Shown: positions 43,383 through 55,827, numbered from the stretch's first letter. The stretch: 64,000 nucleotides of DNA from Carnegiea gigantea (GCA_029747015.1 JAKOGI010002297.1:1-64000), one strand, 5' to 3'. Numbers and translations: made by a program. Notes: generated by a model not told the origin, from the letters alone.

Positions 43383-45242
43383 TGGAATATGCTCCATTTA
43401 GCCCATTTACGAGGAGGCCTTATCTTAGGTGTACTTAGCACCTAACTTGGTGAGATTGTTCTCTTTTGTTTTCCCTTTCCCTTTTCTTAGTTTCTTTACC
43501 TTGAATAATGATGCTTTATCTAAGCATGGGGGAAGGATAATTTTATGTTTTCTATATGAGTTTTTTTAGTTTGCATACATGTTAGAGCATATAGGTTTAG
43601 GTTTCTTTTTGTTTGGACTAGTGTGTTGTATTTAGTTGCATTTTAGGTTTGCATATAGGATTGCATATAGAGATGGTGTGGATTGATTTAAGATAACCTC
43701 CAATGATGTTTTTTCTAGACGAAACAACTTTCATGACTTGAGTGACTTTTGATGTGTAATACCTTTTGGTGCTAAAATTTGTGAAGGTCTTATGAATATT
43801 CTTGTGACCCTTGTCTTGATTAAGAATTTTGTTACCACTTGGAGTCCTTGGCATTAGTGTTGGTACATAAAAGTGATTTTATGAGCTAATTGAGCCTATG
43901 GTAGATATCTCGTGAGACTTTGAGCTTTATTTGGATTAATCATCATATTTAGTCTTATGTTTCTTTCATGCGGGTGACTCTTCCACGTTGCATCTCTAGA
44001 ACTTAGATTCTTGTTCAAAACCACATTAGCATGTGCATAGTTGATGATATGATAGAGGCGTTTCTTTGTTTTTACATTTTAGCCATATAGCCAAATAGTC
44101 TACTCTTGTGTTACATGTTTGTTCCCTTTGCTACCCCTTTTGAGCCTATATCCGTCCTTGTTGTGAATACTTCTTATTAGCTCTTGGCCAAATACAAATT
44201 CCTAACCTTTAAGCCAAGTTTATGGAGCATCACTTCATTTATGTAGTGATTGGTTTTAAGGGTATTTGAGTTTAAAGTGGTGTTGGTATGTTGGTTTATT
44301 GAGGGATTAATATTATTGAGCATTTGCTTTGGTTCCCTCTTATTTGAATTGTGTAAATATGTACTAGACTATGAGTTGATAATTCGAGTTCCAATGCCTT
44401 TCACTAATTAAAATTTCATTTCATTTCCCAAAGAAGAATAAAAGGAAGAAGAATAAAAGGAAAAAAACCATGTTGACAAAAAAGAGGAAAAAAAGAAAAA
44501 AAAACAACCAAAAAAAGAAAAAATAAAACTAAGTGATTGGCATTCGACATGTAGGTAGCTTGTGTTCTTTCTTTATTAAGTCATTTCCTATTTGATTTGT
44601 GGGGTTTGTTTATTGTGTTGTTGGGATTTAGAGAGTTGATAAACTTCATAGTTGCTTGGTGGTTTGTTGGTTGCTCCTTAGTCACTTGACTAGATAGCTC
44701 CACATTACCTAAATGCATATGTCTACTTCCTTTCCCTTCACCCTTTTATACCATGTTACAACCCAAGTAAAGTCCTCTTGATTATTATGTGCACATTGCG
44801 CTTCTAGTGGTGGAGAATTTGAGAGTCTTTGCAAGCCTATGGTAGATTGCATCTTTAGAATAAGTCTTGAGTGAACCTATGATATATTTTTAAACACATG
44901 AATGAGAGTGATTTACATTTTCCGAAAGTGAGGTTCTACAATTCTATTTAGCTCTACCAAATCTCATGTGCTTTTATGATATGCTTTATGGTTCTTTAGG
45001 GGTGATCAAGTTTGATATCGAGCGTGTGGTCTCGTACTTTTTTCGAAAACCTTCTTCTCCTCCTAATTTTGAAATGTCTTTTGTGCTATTTGGGGTTGCC
45101 ATTGATTGTTATTCATGCTTGCGATATGCTATGACTTGCCTACTTTGAGGAGGTCGTTATGTATTAAGTCTAGATGTATCTCCCATTGTCGGTTTTCTCT
45201 AGTATTTGCTTGAGGACAAGTAAATGTTTAAGTATGAGGAAG
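43383..45242 (+). other. 3' non-coding region of the Athila-like element
   Basis: 1.9 kb of AT-rich sequence without a convincing frame. A TAAGCATGGGGGAAGG tract (about 43518-43533) looks like a second, internal polypurine tract. A-rich and GGAAGAAGAATAAAA repeats lie at 44425-44530. The region ends at the degenerate polypurine tract before the 3' LTR. Confidence 0.6.
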
Positions 45243-46547
45243 TGATGAATGTCATATTTGCATAGGATGTTTTGAGTGTTTGTGAGTCATTTTATGGCAT
45301 GAGTGTACCTAATTGTATGATTTATGCCCCTATTGCTACTATTATACTTGGTTTCGCTTGCTTTGAGAGATTTTATAGATTTTGACCTTGTGAGCCAAGT
45401 TGTGTGAGTCGAATGAAGATTGAGGCCTTATGGATCAAAGAAGATAGTAAAAGAGGTCTAAAGACACCCAACACAGACCAAACATGGTCAATACCACGGT
45501 CCAGGGAGATCCAAGTAAAGTAGCTAAACAAAAGAGGAGAACCAGCGTGACCAGTGACCACCATGGTCTGTCTGTGGTGGAGCCCATGGTCTGTGGTGGA
45601 CCCCTTTCCCCTAGATCATTGTGTTTTCTCGCGACTGTTCGATTTCCGAACGGTTTTTACACTTAGTAGCAGCATTTTCATGATATAAGAGGGTTGTTTT
45701 CAGCCTCATTTGACTCCCATAATTCCATTCCCTCCCTTCAAGTTTATCAATTAGATTAGAATTTAGATTAGATTATAGAAAGAGAGAGTGGATTGAAGTG
45801 AAGATTTGCAAAGATTCCATCTCGGATTTTACAATGACGGTTTAAAAGCATTCTTAGCTGAGCATTTATTTTCTCTTCTATGCTCTTCTCTTTTCTCTTT
45901 TTAGATTTATATTTTGTAATTTTGATTATGATTTTGTTGTTTTGATTTTGGATCTATGCAAATAATAGTTACGTTCTTGATTTGTTGTTCATTTTTTGAG
46001 TATTTTTGAATTGTTGGATTGTTTTTATCAAATCTTCGATGTTTATTGTCTTGCAAGAAATTTGATCACTTTCTTGCTTGCTTTGGGCATTTGATGAAGA
46101 ACTGAAAGGGAAAATTCGATACTAGAACCCTAGAATTTGACTTGATTGTATGAAGTCTTGAGAAAGTCACACCAATTGAGAAACCATAAATATGATAATC
46201 ACATGCTTAACGAACCTAAACAACTCAAGAGCCCTTGAGAAATGGTAATTGGTTGGATCTAGGTATTTCACTCAACCTTGAAAGAGGGTCGTATACGTTG
46301 ATTTTTGGTTTTAAAACAACCCATTGAGGAAGAAGTGATTGATTGATACATGAATTGAGAGATTGCCTGTTTTGATAATTTCTTGATTATTTGTCCATTA
46401 AATTAGATTGTAGATTAATTAATTTCAATCTCAACTTTTAATCTGCTTAGCCTATCTTGACGGAGTAAAGTCCAATAGATCAATCTAGTCCTTGTGGGAT
46501 ATGGCCTTGATTTGCTACAACGCCACCGTGCGCTTGCGGCCCTGTTA
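45243..46547 (+). repeat. 3' LTR of the non-autonomous Athila-like element
   Basis: 1,305 bp, aligning end to end with 40969-42197. It has an extra block around 45490-45650 that includes duplicated CCATGGTCTGT-GTGG motifs. Confidence 0.9.
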
Positions 46548-46560
46548 TGCAGTTACAGGC

Positions 46561-47806
46561 TGTTTGGGCTTACTATGTATGAATTTTATACCTCATTGTA
46601 CCTCGATTTAGCTCATAATAGTTATTAAATTAGGTTTTGTTATTAGTATTTCGTTGGTTTTGTAGGTAATAAAGATAATTGCTCAAATGTTGGATAATGG
46701 ATACAAAGTGTGCTGAAGATGAGACAAGTTAACCCGGGTTAATCATAGTAGACAATCCGGGATAACCGTGAAGCAAGCCGGGTCAAATGCCAGAAAAACA
46801 GAGAAGAAGAAGAAGCCATAAATTAGGCACGGTAGCCCATGTCAAACTTTGTTTTTGTTATATTATTATATCAAAATTTAGAAATATGGCATGGTCCACT
46901 TATGCCACATGGTACAATCGCGCCAAATTTGCTGATTTGGGGTTCATATAAACCCCCTTTCTCCCTTTCGTGTTATTAGCTACGTTTTGAAGTAGGGTTT
47001 TTAAAATTACGATTTTAGGTAGGTTTTAGGGTAGATTACTTCTTATAGCTTCCCAAATACTTTTTTCAAGTTAGTTAAAGCTTTAATTTTAATGATTCTA
47101 TTTGCATTCTCTCTCTACTTTCTTGCAAATTTAGCTTTGTTCTACAAGTTTCTCCCTCTAATTTTATGATTTGCTCTGTTGCTCAGGTTCATGATTGAAT
47201 AGTGGATTTTGGTGTTAATCATGGATTAGTGCTTGGTAATCATGTTTTTCTCACTTTCTTTGACCCCAATCTCTGTCTTCCTTCGCCCAACCTTCAAATT
47301 TCAGGCTCTTCTCTTCCCATTTCAACGTAGGGTGTAAAACCCATTTTCAAAGATTGAGTTTTTGATTTATTATGGCTTAGATTAGCATTATCAATTTTTA
47401 GATGAGTAAGAATAAGTGGAAGTCAAGACGAATTCCATGCACCTATTCCAACAATAGAAGTCAAACCCCATTGTTGGATTTTTTAGCTATTGAGGTATTC
47501 CTTTTTCCTCTCTCTTCTCTTAGCTAGTAGATTTAATGATTTTCTAGCTAACTTAGTTGCTTTGTTAGATTTTTCTTAGTTACAATGATGTTTTAGGTTG
47601 ATTGTTTTAGTTGTGTTTTGTTTTAGATTAGTTTAATTAATTATATTTGAATTGGGATTATTAAGTAATTAGTTTAATTAATCATGTTTAATCACCTCTA
47701 TTGCTTTTTTTGGTTAGATTGGGGTTAAAATAATGAGTGACTTGATTTTAACATCATTCGAGAAGACGACAAATTTTTTAACCCCATTCGACCACAAAAA
47801 CTAACA
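46561..47806 (+). repeat. 5' LTR of the truncated Athila-like element
   Basis: Starts near TGTTTGGGCTTAC and ends CAAAAACTAACA, directly before a primer site. It contains a TATA motif (TTCATATAAACCCC, about 46945-46960). The left edge is uncertain by several bases because no second copy exists for comparison. Confidence 0.6.
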
Positions 47807-47808
47807 AA

Positions 47809-47828
47809 TTGGCAATGTTGTCAGGGGG
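47809..47828 (+). other. Primer-binding site of the truncated element
   Basis: TTGGCAATGTTGTCAGGGGG, two bases after the LTR end CTAACA, resembles the Asp-tRNA type site of Athila elements. Confidence 0.7.
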
Positions 47829-47997
47829 TACGCGAAATTAGGTTATTTTATGATTTCTTAACTCTTTCGTGTTTTGTTTAGCGATGTTTGTGTGTTGGGT
47901 TAGTCATTTGTGTTTAAAAACTCGAAAATCCCTAAAAATTGGAAAATCTTGAGAAAATTTTTCTTTGAAAAGGGGTAATTTTCTATTTTCCCCAATA

Positions 47998-49040
47998 TGA
48001 GTAAGAATTATTTTGCCATTATTGCGACCGTTTAAATGCTTATCTTACTCAATGTGCTTATCATGGTTATTCATATGGAAAATGGGAAATCTTGGGTGCT
48101 GTCCATGATGGTGTGAATTGTGAAACTTGTATTCTTTTGGAGTATTGGGATCTTCATTTCAAAAGTATGGATGAAGCTTGTAATATTCTTGAATGGTTGG
48201 TTGGCAATACACGTAAGTTTAAGGAGGTTAGTTGTAGGGGTGTGCAAAAAAATCCAAAACTGAAAACCAAAAAAACCGAACTGAAAAACCGGTTAACCGA
48301 ACAAATTTTTCAAAAAAATCTGTAGGGTTACTTGAACCGAAAAAAATTTCGGTTTTCGGTTCGCTTACGGCTCGGGCAATTTGAAAATTCGGTTAACCGG
48401 TGGTTAACCAAACTGAAAATAATTTTTTTTAAAAAAACCTATACATAAAAAATTTAGGTAAGAAGGTGCACTTTTTTTACTATTTATAAATGGCAACCAA
48501 AGTTTAATTTTTATATTAAAAAATAAACATAAAAAAATAAAAATTTTAGGTAAGAAAGTATACGTTTTTTATTATTTGTGAACGGTGAACCGGTAACCGA
48601 ACCGAAAACTTAGTTAACTGAACCGAAAAACCGGTTAACCGACTTTTTCGTTTCGGTTACAGTTCGAGTTTTGGACGAACCGAAATTTTCAATTAACTGA
48701 AAAACGGTTAACCAAAATTTTCGGTTCGGTTACGGTTCGGAATTTTTTTAAACCGAAAAATCGGCTAATTTTCGGTTAACCGAAACTTCGATTAACCGGT
48801 TTTGCACACTCCTAGTTAGTTGTGCCTCCTGGATGTCTTTCCTTGATTCATGTACTTTCATACAAGATCATATTATGAGGAACAATTTATGGAATCTTGT
48901 GCCTGGCTCCCTCAATCTCTCAAATATGCTCCCCTTCTTTGTTATCCTTATCAATCATCCGACCATGATACCAACTCTTATTCTCATGTTATTTCTGTGG
49001 ACCCAAGATTTGAACAACTTCAATAAGAAATAAAAAACCT
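47998..49040 (+). pseudogene. Gag-like gene, frameshifted and split by a MITE
   Basis: Begins ATGAGTAAGAATTATTTTG (MSKNYF), shifts frame within 40 bases, then reads YCDRLNAYLTQCAYHGYSYGKWEILGA in part and VNCETCILLEYWDLH, ending ILEWLVGN. It is interrupted at 48235 by a hAT MITE and resumes at 48823 (SCLSL-, MRNNLWNLVPGSL in another frame). It is homologous to 42345-42620. No known catalytic motif is seen. It is inferred to be gag from its place behind the primer site. Confidence 0.6.
48235..48814. mobile_element. hAT MITE with perfect 8-bp target duplication
   Basis: 580 bp. The left end TAGGGGTGTGCAAAA and the reverse complement of the right end, TAGGAGTGTGCAAAA, form 15-bp inverted repeats with one mismatch. 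GTTAGTTG flanks both sides (48227-48234 and 48815-48822), the 8-bp duplication expected of hAT. The interior is rich in AACCGGTTAACCG and CCGAACCGAAAA blocks in both orientations, so the whole element can fold on itself. It is non-coding. Confidence 0.95.
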
Positions 49041-49374
49041 ATAGAGACTCCATGGAGAACACGATAACTACACTCATAGATCAATTCTTAAAGTCGGTTA
49101 AAAGTCATGTGGAGAGTATTATGCATGTGCTGCATGAGACTAGCCTTAAGGTAGGACCTTTCCCACCCAAGGATTGTTTCTTGGGTGATTTTGGGTCCCT
49201 TTCCCTTTGAACTCCGACTTTCAAGTTGATATTCATTTATCTGACTTTAAGGGTAAGAATGAAAGAACAATAATAACGATATTAGGATAAAACAAAAGTC
49301 ATGTGCTTTTCGCCATTTAAAGGCAAATCCCAAGCAACTTTGCCTTGCTTTCTCCCATTGGCTTTGAAAAATTA

Positions 49375-49407
<33 letters not shown>

Positions 49408-49497
49408 CATCTAAAATCTAATGGCAACTTGTATGAAGCCAAATAAAATTCAAGGGCTCAAAAACCATGAGACAAAACTCGTAAAACGTCAGACTAA

Positions 49498-52352
49498 CAA
49501 CAACAACAACTTCCAGTGTGGGTCCCGCTTTCCCGGGGTCTGGGAAGATCCAGATGTAGGCAACCTTACCTCAACCGGTAATCCTACCCGTAGAGAGGCT
49601 GATTCTAAGAGACGCGCAAAAACCAGATTTTGTGAAAGCATTGTATATAAGAAGGATTTTATGAAAATATTTTATGGAGAAAAACTAAGGATAAGTCGTA
49701 GGGAATGAATTAAGAAATACGAAAAAAATGAAAAAATCAGGTGGCAGTAACTATATAACCATAAGTGCAACAGGGCAAACAAAGGGAGATACTGTACCTT
49801 AACAAACAGAGGTAGGCAAACAATATCTCTTCCCAAACGCATAAACTACCTGCATGCAAACATAACATATCAAAAAACCACAACCAAACCCACTCTACTG
49901 CAACCGAGTGACCAACTATGAGGCTAACTCTCTACGATCTAAGATCTTAATCCTATCCGACCATAGTCTCCTATCCTGAGTCATGTCCTCCGTTAACCCT
50001 ACAACTTTCAAGTCCTCTCTAATCACCTCGTCCAAACTCTTCTTTAGATGTCCCTTTCTTCTTTTACCCCTTGGGATGTTAATACTCTTACATCTCCTCA
50101 CTGGAGCGTCCTCACTCCTTATTTTCACATGGCCAGACCACCTGAATCTTATTTCTCTCAGCTTATCTTTGATAGGAGCCACTTTAACTAAGTCTCTGAT
50201 CAACCCATTACTAATTCTATCTATTCTTGTATAACTATACATCCATCTAATCATCCTCGTCTCTGCTACCATTAACCTTTGAGCCTGAGTCTTCTCTAAA
50301 GGCCAACACTTTGATCCATATAACACAGCAGGTCTAACTATCATACGATAACTTTGCCTTTTAGTCCTGAAGGAATTCTCTTATTGCACAGCACACCTTA
50401 AGCATACTTCCATTTTTGCCATCCTACTTTTATGCGATGGCTAATATCTTCGTCAATGTCTCCTTCATGATGAATGATTGATCCTAGATATTTAAACTTC
50501 TTGACCTTTGGTATCTGTATCCCCTCAATGGTGACTACTCCCCTCGCATCTTCCCTTCTACTGAAACAGCAACGAAGGTATTCAATCTTCGATCTACTAA
50601 TTCTAAAGCCTCTAGACTCTAGTGTATGTCTCCATCGCTCTAATTTACCATTAACTCCCTCCCTAGTCTCATCAACAAGAACAATGTCATCCGGGAATAA
50701 CATACACTAGGGTAACTCATCTTGAATCCCTTTTGTAAGTTCATCCATGACTAGAGTGAAAAGAAAAGGCTTAAAGTGGAACCTTGATGTAGACCCATAC
50801 CAACATAGAAGTCGTTGGTAATCCTCCTCGCATCCTAACACTCGTCCTACCTCCCTCATACATATCCATAATAAGTCGAGTATACACCGGAGACACTCCT
50901 TTCTTTTCCAAGCATCCTCATAACACCTCACGCGGGATTATATCATATGCCTTTTTCAGGTCAATGAACACCATATGAAGATCTACGTTTCTATCTCTGT
51001 ACAATCCCATGAGCCTTCTAAGGAGGTACCGCCTCTGTGGTCGACCTGCTAGGCATAAAACCAAATTGGTTCTCTGTTATCAAGATATTCTTCTGCAACC
51101 TTTTCACAATCACCCTCTCCTACAACTTCATGGTGTGACTCAACAACTTTATACCCCTATAATTATTACAATCCTGAATATCACCTTTGTTCTTGTACAA
51201 TGGGATGACTATACTAAACCTCCATTCTCTTAGCATCTTAGCAGTCCTACAAATAACATTGAAAAGCTCTACTAGCCACTTCAATCCCTCTTCACCCAAA
51301 CACTTTCACACTTCCATCGGAATCTGATCTGGCCCCTCTACCTTCCTATTTGTCATCTTCCTTAGGGACTCTTTAATCTCGTCCTTACTGATAGGTTCAT
51401 AAATATGAGGATCAAGTTGACTCGCACTACTCTCTCTACTCCTACTTCGAAAATCTTCCATCATTTCACCATTTAGGAGTTTAGAAAAGTACATCTGCCA
51501 TCTTTGCTTGATTTCTGCATCCTCATATAGCACCCTACCATTTTCGTCTTTAATGCATCTTACGACACCTAAATTCCTTGTTCTTCTTTCCCTATCCTTC
51601 ACTAGTTTAAAGACTTCTTTCTCACCTTCCTTGGTCTCCAGTCTTTGATATAACCTATCATAAGCCATGCTCCTTGCTGCAGCAATAACTTTCTTGGCTA
51701 CCTTTTTTGCTGTCTTATATCTAACTCTACTAATCTCTTTCTCTTCATCTGTTCCATTGTTTATGAAAGAAGCGTATGCTTCTTTTTTCTCCTTGACTTT
51801 CTTCTTTACTACCTCGTTCCACCACCAGGCTCCCTTCATTTTGCTGCGCTCTCTTCTAGATGTACCAAGAATTTCCTTAGCCGGCCTTCGAATATATTTT
51901 GCCATTACCTCCCACATTGTGTCTGCATCCTCCACCTTCTTCCAAATTCCTTCATCCGAAATCCTCTCTGCTAACTTGCTAGCATTCTCCCTAGTAAAAT
52001 TCCACTTAACTCTAGGCTCTCTAACACTCCCCCTCTTCTATTTTGAACCTTTGAGCTCCACATCCAATACTAGTAATCTATGTTGAGTTCCTAAAGACTC
52101 ACCTGGTATCACTTTACAATCCTTACATAATCTTCTACTATCTACCCTAATCAGAAAGTAATCAATTTGAGTCTTTAACGGACCACTCCTAAAGGGCACC
52201 AAGGGGTCCTCCTTCTTCTTAAAGAAGGAGTTTTTGACCAACAAATCATAGGCGATCGCAAAGTCTAGGACAGAAACCGCTCCGTTGTTTCTCTCCCTAA
52301 AACCGAAATCTCCGTGAGCCGTATCATGTCCGTTCGCTTCGGCCCCAAAACT
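49498..52352 (-). mobile_element. 5'-truncated RTE-type LINE
   Basis: Minus-strand LINE of 2,855 bp inserted in an LTR. TCAGACTAA occurs on both sides (49489-49497 and 52353-52361), a 9-bp target duplication. On the minus strand its 3' end is (TTG)n after CTTCCCAGACCCCGGGAAAG, as in plant RTE LINEs. It starts within the endonuclease domain, so the 5' end is lost. Confidence 0.9.
49917..52244 (-). pseudogene. RTE LINE ORF2 (endonuclease end, RT, C-terminus), broken
   Basis: Minus-strand pieces in order. The endonuclease C-terminus (52038-52244) has SQ/TQIDYFLIR and GTQHRLLVLD. A linker and RT start (51306-51935) ends at GPDQIPMEV. RT palm pieces come through 50700-51300 in several frames. [10 protein letters not shown] (50660-50703) is the catalytic box with both Asp but Pro for Ala. 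The C-terminal RTE segment (49916-50344) has LYGSKCWPL, ETRMIRWM, RFRWSGHV and a final DRRLWSDRI. Stops and frameshifts separate the pieces. The enzyme would nick DNA and copy LINE RNA at the nick. Confidence 0.88.
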
Positions 52353-53472
52353 TCAGACTAAAAGGAATGAAAATGAAGAGGGGGGTTATGAATGAAACAA
52401 ATCAAAACAAACAAACAAAACAAAATAAATTGAATTAAACAAAAATGAGAATAACAAAGCACCAAAACCAATAAAAGTCCACTGAAGACTTAATGCTCAG
52501 GGACAAGAACACAAGCTCTGCTCCCTAAAAAAGTTGAAGTGATAATAGAATAAAAAAATTAATCAAATTGAGTTAAAATTAAGTTGAAGAAGTCGAAATG
52601 GGAAAAATAAAGGACTGGAAAATAAAACAGAGCAATGACATGACTAAATAATCAACCAAAGTCACATATTCATTCAACCCAGTGGTAAAAATCTTAGCAG
52701 AAACAAGGGAGAAAGGATTTGCTATTCAACTAACTCAATGCTCAACAATGGCATCCCTGTCTCTTGAACCAAAAATGAAAAAGAACCTAGAAATTAGAAA
52801 CTACAAATATTTGAAATGGGAGAAAAAATACTACAGATTGAGAGAACTAGACTCAACTAATTGCTAGGTATTGAGTTGATGCCCAACACCTCCCATTCCA
52901 CCCTTACTTATACATGAATTTTCTTCACCCTATCCATCTTCAACTTCCACAAAATCTAAGATGTTATGCGAATCCTTCACTATCCACTTCAATGTTCATG
53001 AGACTGAGTCTTAAATATAGAAGGAAAGATTTTCTCCACAAAATCTAGGCCGTTATGGTAGTTGATTATGGGTGATGATGCATTTGATGATGTGATTAAA
53101 AATGATGAAGATGACAATTCGTGTAATGGTGATGAGGGAGAAAACAAAGTGGGCATGGTCGTCACGTCAGATGTAGGTGGAGTGATAAGGTGGGTTGGAT
53201 TAGCTGAACGCTTCATTACTGTGGGCCTACATTCTTGACACCAAAATAATCTAATGGTGCACTCCTGATATCGGCCTTTGCATTGAACTTGAATAAGCAG
53301 CTAGTATGTACTTAGGTTGCATGATATGTTCTCTGTCTTTCTCCTTCAATTTTGTACATTTTCACATCGACTAACTCAACCTACAAACTAAGGAAAAAAC
53401 ACCAAGGTAATAAGCTCTTATGCAATAAAGGACATAAAATACAGTGGTAAAAACAAAATAAAATCGGGCTCA

Positions 53473-53974
53473 AATAAATACCCCCATGCTTAAATTGTGC
53501 TCGTCCATAAGTCAAATAAAATTAAAAATTTTATAAAAGATAAAATAAGAAAATGAAAATCTTAACTCGTTTTTGTAGAAATCCTTATTGCACTTTGCCC
53601 ATGCAATAAGCCCTTTGGACCTTTGGGTTTCCCTGGTAGATAAGTAAGGTCTAGCGAGAGTTTCAAAGAGATAAATCTCAAAATCTTGAAAAAGAGAGGG
53701 GTGAAAAAGAAAAAAGAGGGGTGGTTTCACAATAATGCAAAGGGAAGGCAATATATATATCTCAACCAGATACATGACCCTTCTAATCCAAACATTAGCA
53801 TCCATTCAACAAGCTAGGTGTATACTCCAAGATTCTTAATTCCTATTTAAGACATCCAAACACCATATTTCATCCCACAAACCATCATAACAATGTATCC
53901 ATTGTAGTCTACAGTGTGTAAGTGCACAATCACCCTAAGGGTTAGGTTAACCAAAGCCTAGTTCAGTATGACTT
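53473..53974 (-). other. Polypurine tract and 3' non-coding sequence of the minus-strand element
   Basis: 53481-53494 on the minus strand reads TTTAAGCATGGGGG, the polypurine tract typical of Athila-type elements, just before the 3' LTR. The remainder is non-coding. Confidence 0.65.
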
Positions 53975-55101
53975 TGTTAGACCAGAAATTATGATATTTT
54001 ATCCCCTTTTATTGTCTAATAATTGCCCGAAATAAATAATTAAATTAGAATTTTAATGTCATTTTGTTTATTTTGTAGGAATTGAAAAAATTGGGGAAAA
54101 GATGAATAATTAGCTCAATATGAAGCTTCGATCAAGTGGGAAATGAAGAAGGAAGACAAGAAAGCCAAAAAAAAAAAAAGCGCCAGCGACCAAAGGCACA
54201 GCCCAGCGTTGTCCCTTTCCCCCACAACTTCCCCCAGTTGGGCCGGACCCTTCTTCCCCTTGCTTCGCGCATGGGTCGGGGTCCATTTTCACTTCGTGGC
54301 CTAGCAGCTGCGTCCACCCTAGCCTCTCCCCTTCTGTCACTTAATTACATCACGCGTATATCATGTGAACCCGGCTTCCCCCTTTCTTTCTTATTCTTTA
54401 ACCCCATTCCAGAAGCCGAATCCTGCTGCTCCTTCATGTTCCCCTATCCCCATAACCGAAGCTCTTCTCTCTCACCTCATCATTTATTCCATCATCAAGC
54501 TGGCGGTTACAAGAAGTGGATAAGGCTTGGTTGGGGATTAATGAAGCAATCAAGAGGGGTTGAAGGGTTGCATTTTTGGGTCTTAAAATGAGGGGGTCTC
54601 TAGCAGTAGAAGGGGGTTCTGAGAAATTTTCCATTGTTTTCTTTGTTTTTGGGTTTTTTTTTTCTGTTTGCAGAATACAGAATTTTAGTTTCACGAATAT
54701 GATGTTATTAAACCAAGGTTTGTTGAGTTTCAGTTGAACTTTCATTATATAGAGGTTTGGAGTTGCTTCATATGGGTTCGAATTAAAGTATAATTTCAAC
54801 AAGAATCTTGGTGCTTTGACCGAAGGAGTTGGGAGGTGAAGAAATAAAATTCTGGTGTAGAAACAGAATTCTCGCTTGTGTCTTTTCTCACGCTTGTTTT
54901 GCCTCGCTCAATTCGATGCACAATTATCCGAGTTTAGTCTTGTAATTTAGTAATTCATCGAGGCTGATTTATAGTCATTAGTTTAAAATCCATCAAATTT
55001 TAGCATAAAATAATTTACTAGCCTAAATTCACAACCCGTCTCTGAGGACGTTCCTGTAATTCCTATAATGATAAGTCTTATACTTGCGGAAATTTACAAC
55101 A
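53975..55101 (+). mobile_element. Nested solo LTR, plus orientation
   Basis: Begins TGTTAGACCAGAAATT and ends AAATTTACAACA (TGTT...AACA termini), 1,127 bp. The flanks GACTT (53970-53974) and AACTT (55102-55106) are a target duplication with one mismatch. The ACCCGTCTCTGAGGACG then TACTTGCGG run near the right end is typical of Athila-type LTR ends. There is no internal region. Confidence 0.75.
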
Positions 55102-55827
55102 AACTTGACATAACACAAACTACTTTGTTGACTCACTAATATGGGAAACAAGCTTTTCTGATAGCAGTATTATCTCAAAAGGTAGCATCCAGTAGCGCAT
55201 GTCTCGAACGGATTCTTATCATTCCTGACTCTATGTCTCTTTTTTTTCCTCTTTTTTTTCTATTTTTTATAATTTTTTTCTTTCTTTTTTTTGAATGAAA
55301 ATTGAAAGCAAAATCAAAAGCGAGTATCCAAAGACAAGTGAGAGAATCAACTATAAAAACCTAAGACCCTAAAATAATAGTTATGCACAAAGAAATGATT
55401 ACACTCACAGTTATAATGGAATAATGAGGTTAGAACTAGGGCACAGAATGTCACACTTAGGACTGAGTTTTTATCATGTACAACCTACCTACACACAACC
55501 TAATACTAGGTTACAAGGGGTCGGCTAGTGAAAATGATACACATTCCCTAAAACAAAGTAAAACAAAAGAAAAGAAAAAAAAAGGTTTTTGGTATTGTTT
55601 AAACGATAATAATAAATGAGCAAAGGCCTCACCTCCACACTTAAACAATAAAATGTTCCTATTGCATACAGAAGTATAAGGATGACAAACACAAATCGAA
55701 AATAAAGAAAAGAAAAATAAAAGGAAATATATGGACAAAATGAGGTTTATAAAAAGGAATAATAGTGCTAGGTTGAATACTAGATGTATCCAAGCTAATC
55801 TCACATCTTCAGTCTCTATACTAGGAT
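55102..55827. other. 3' internal region of the minus-strand element, no gene seen
   Basis: T-rich and A-rich sequence with poly-T stretches (55230-55290). No protein motif was recognised; an envelope-like gene is not evident. Confidence 0.45.

Larger units (their letters stand above)
40969..46547 (+). mobile_element. Non-autonomous Athila-like Gypsy element
   Basis: 5,579 bp in plus orientation. LTRs are 40969-42197 and 45243-46547, both starting TGATGAATGTCATATTTGCATAGG and ending CC(C/T)GTTA. TGCAG flanks both ends (40964-40968 and 46548-46552), a perfect 5-bp target duplication. A primer site of the Asp-tRNA type follows the 5' LTR. GAGGACAAGTAAATGTTTAAGTATGAGGAAG precedes the 3' LTR, as in Athila-type elements. 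Only 3 kb lies between the LTRs: a gag-like remnant and one membrane-segment ORF, with no RT or integrase, so it depended on another element. Confidence 0.92.
46561..49261 (+). mobile_element. Truncated second Athila-like element
   Basis: LTR-like sequence (46561-47806), a primer site and a gag-like region in plus orientation. The internal part breaks off at about 49262, where the left LTR of the minus-strand element begins. No 3' LTR of this element is present in the window. Its gag-like product is related to that of the element at 40969-46547, so both belong to related families. Confidence 0.7.
49262..53472 (-). repeat. 3' LTR of the minus-strand element, truncated and split
   Basis: 49262-49497 matches 61731-61990 of the other LTR and 52362-53472 matches 61990-63103. 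The gap is an inserted LINE (49498-52352). The part equivalent to 61460-61730 is missing, so the outer end is truncated at about 49262. An (AAT)n run lies at 49375-49408. Confidence 0.85.
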
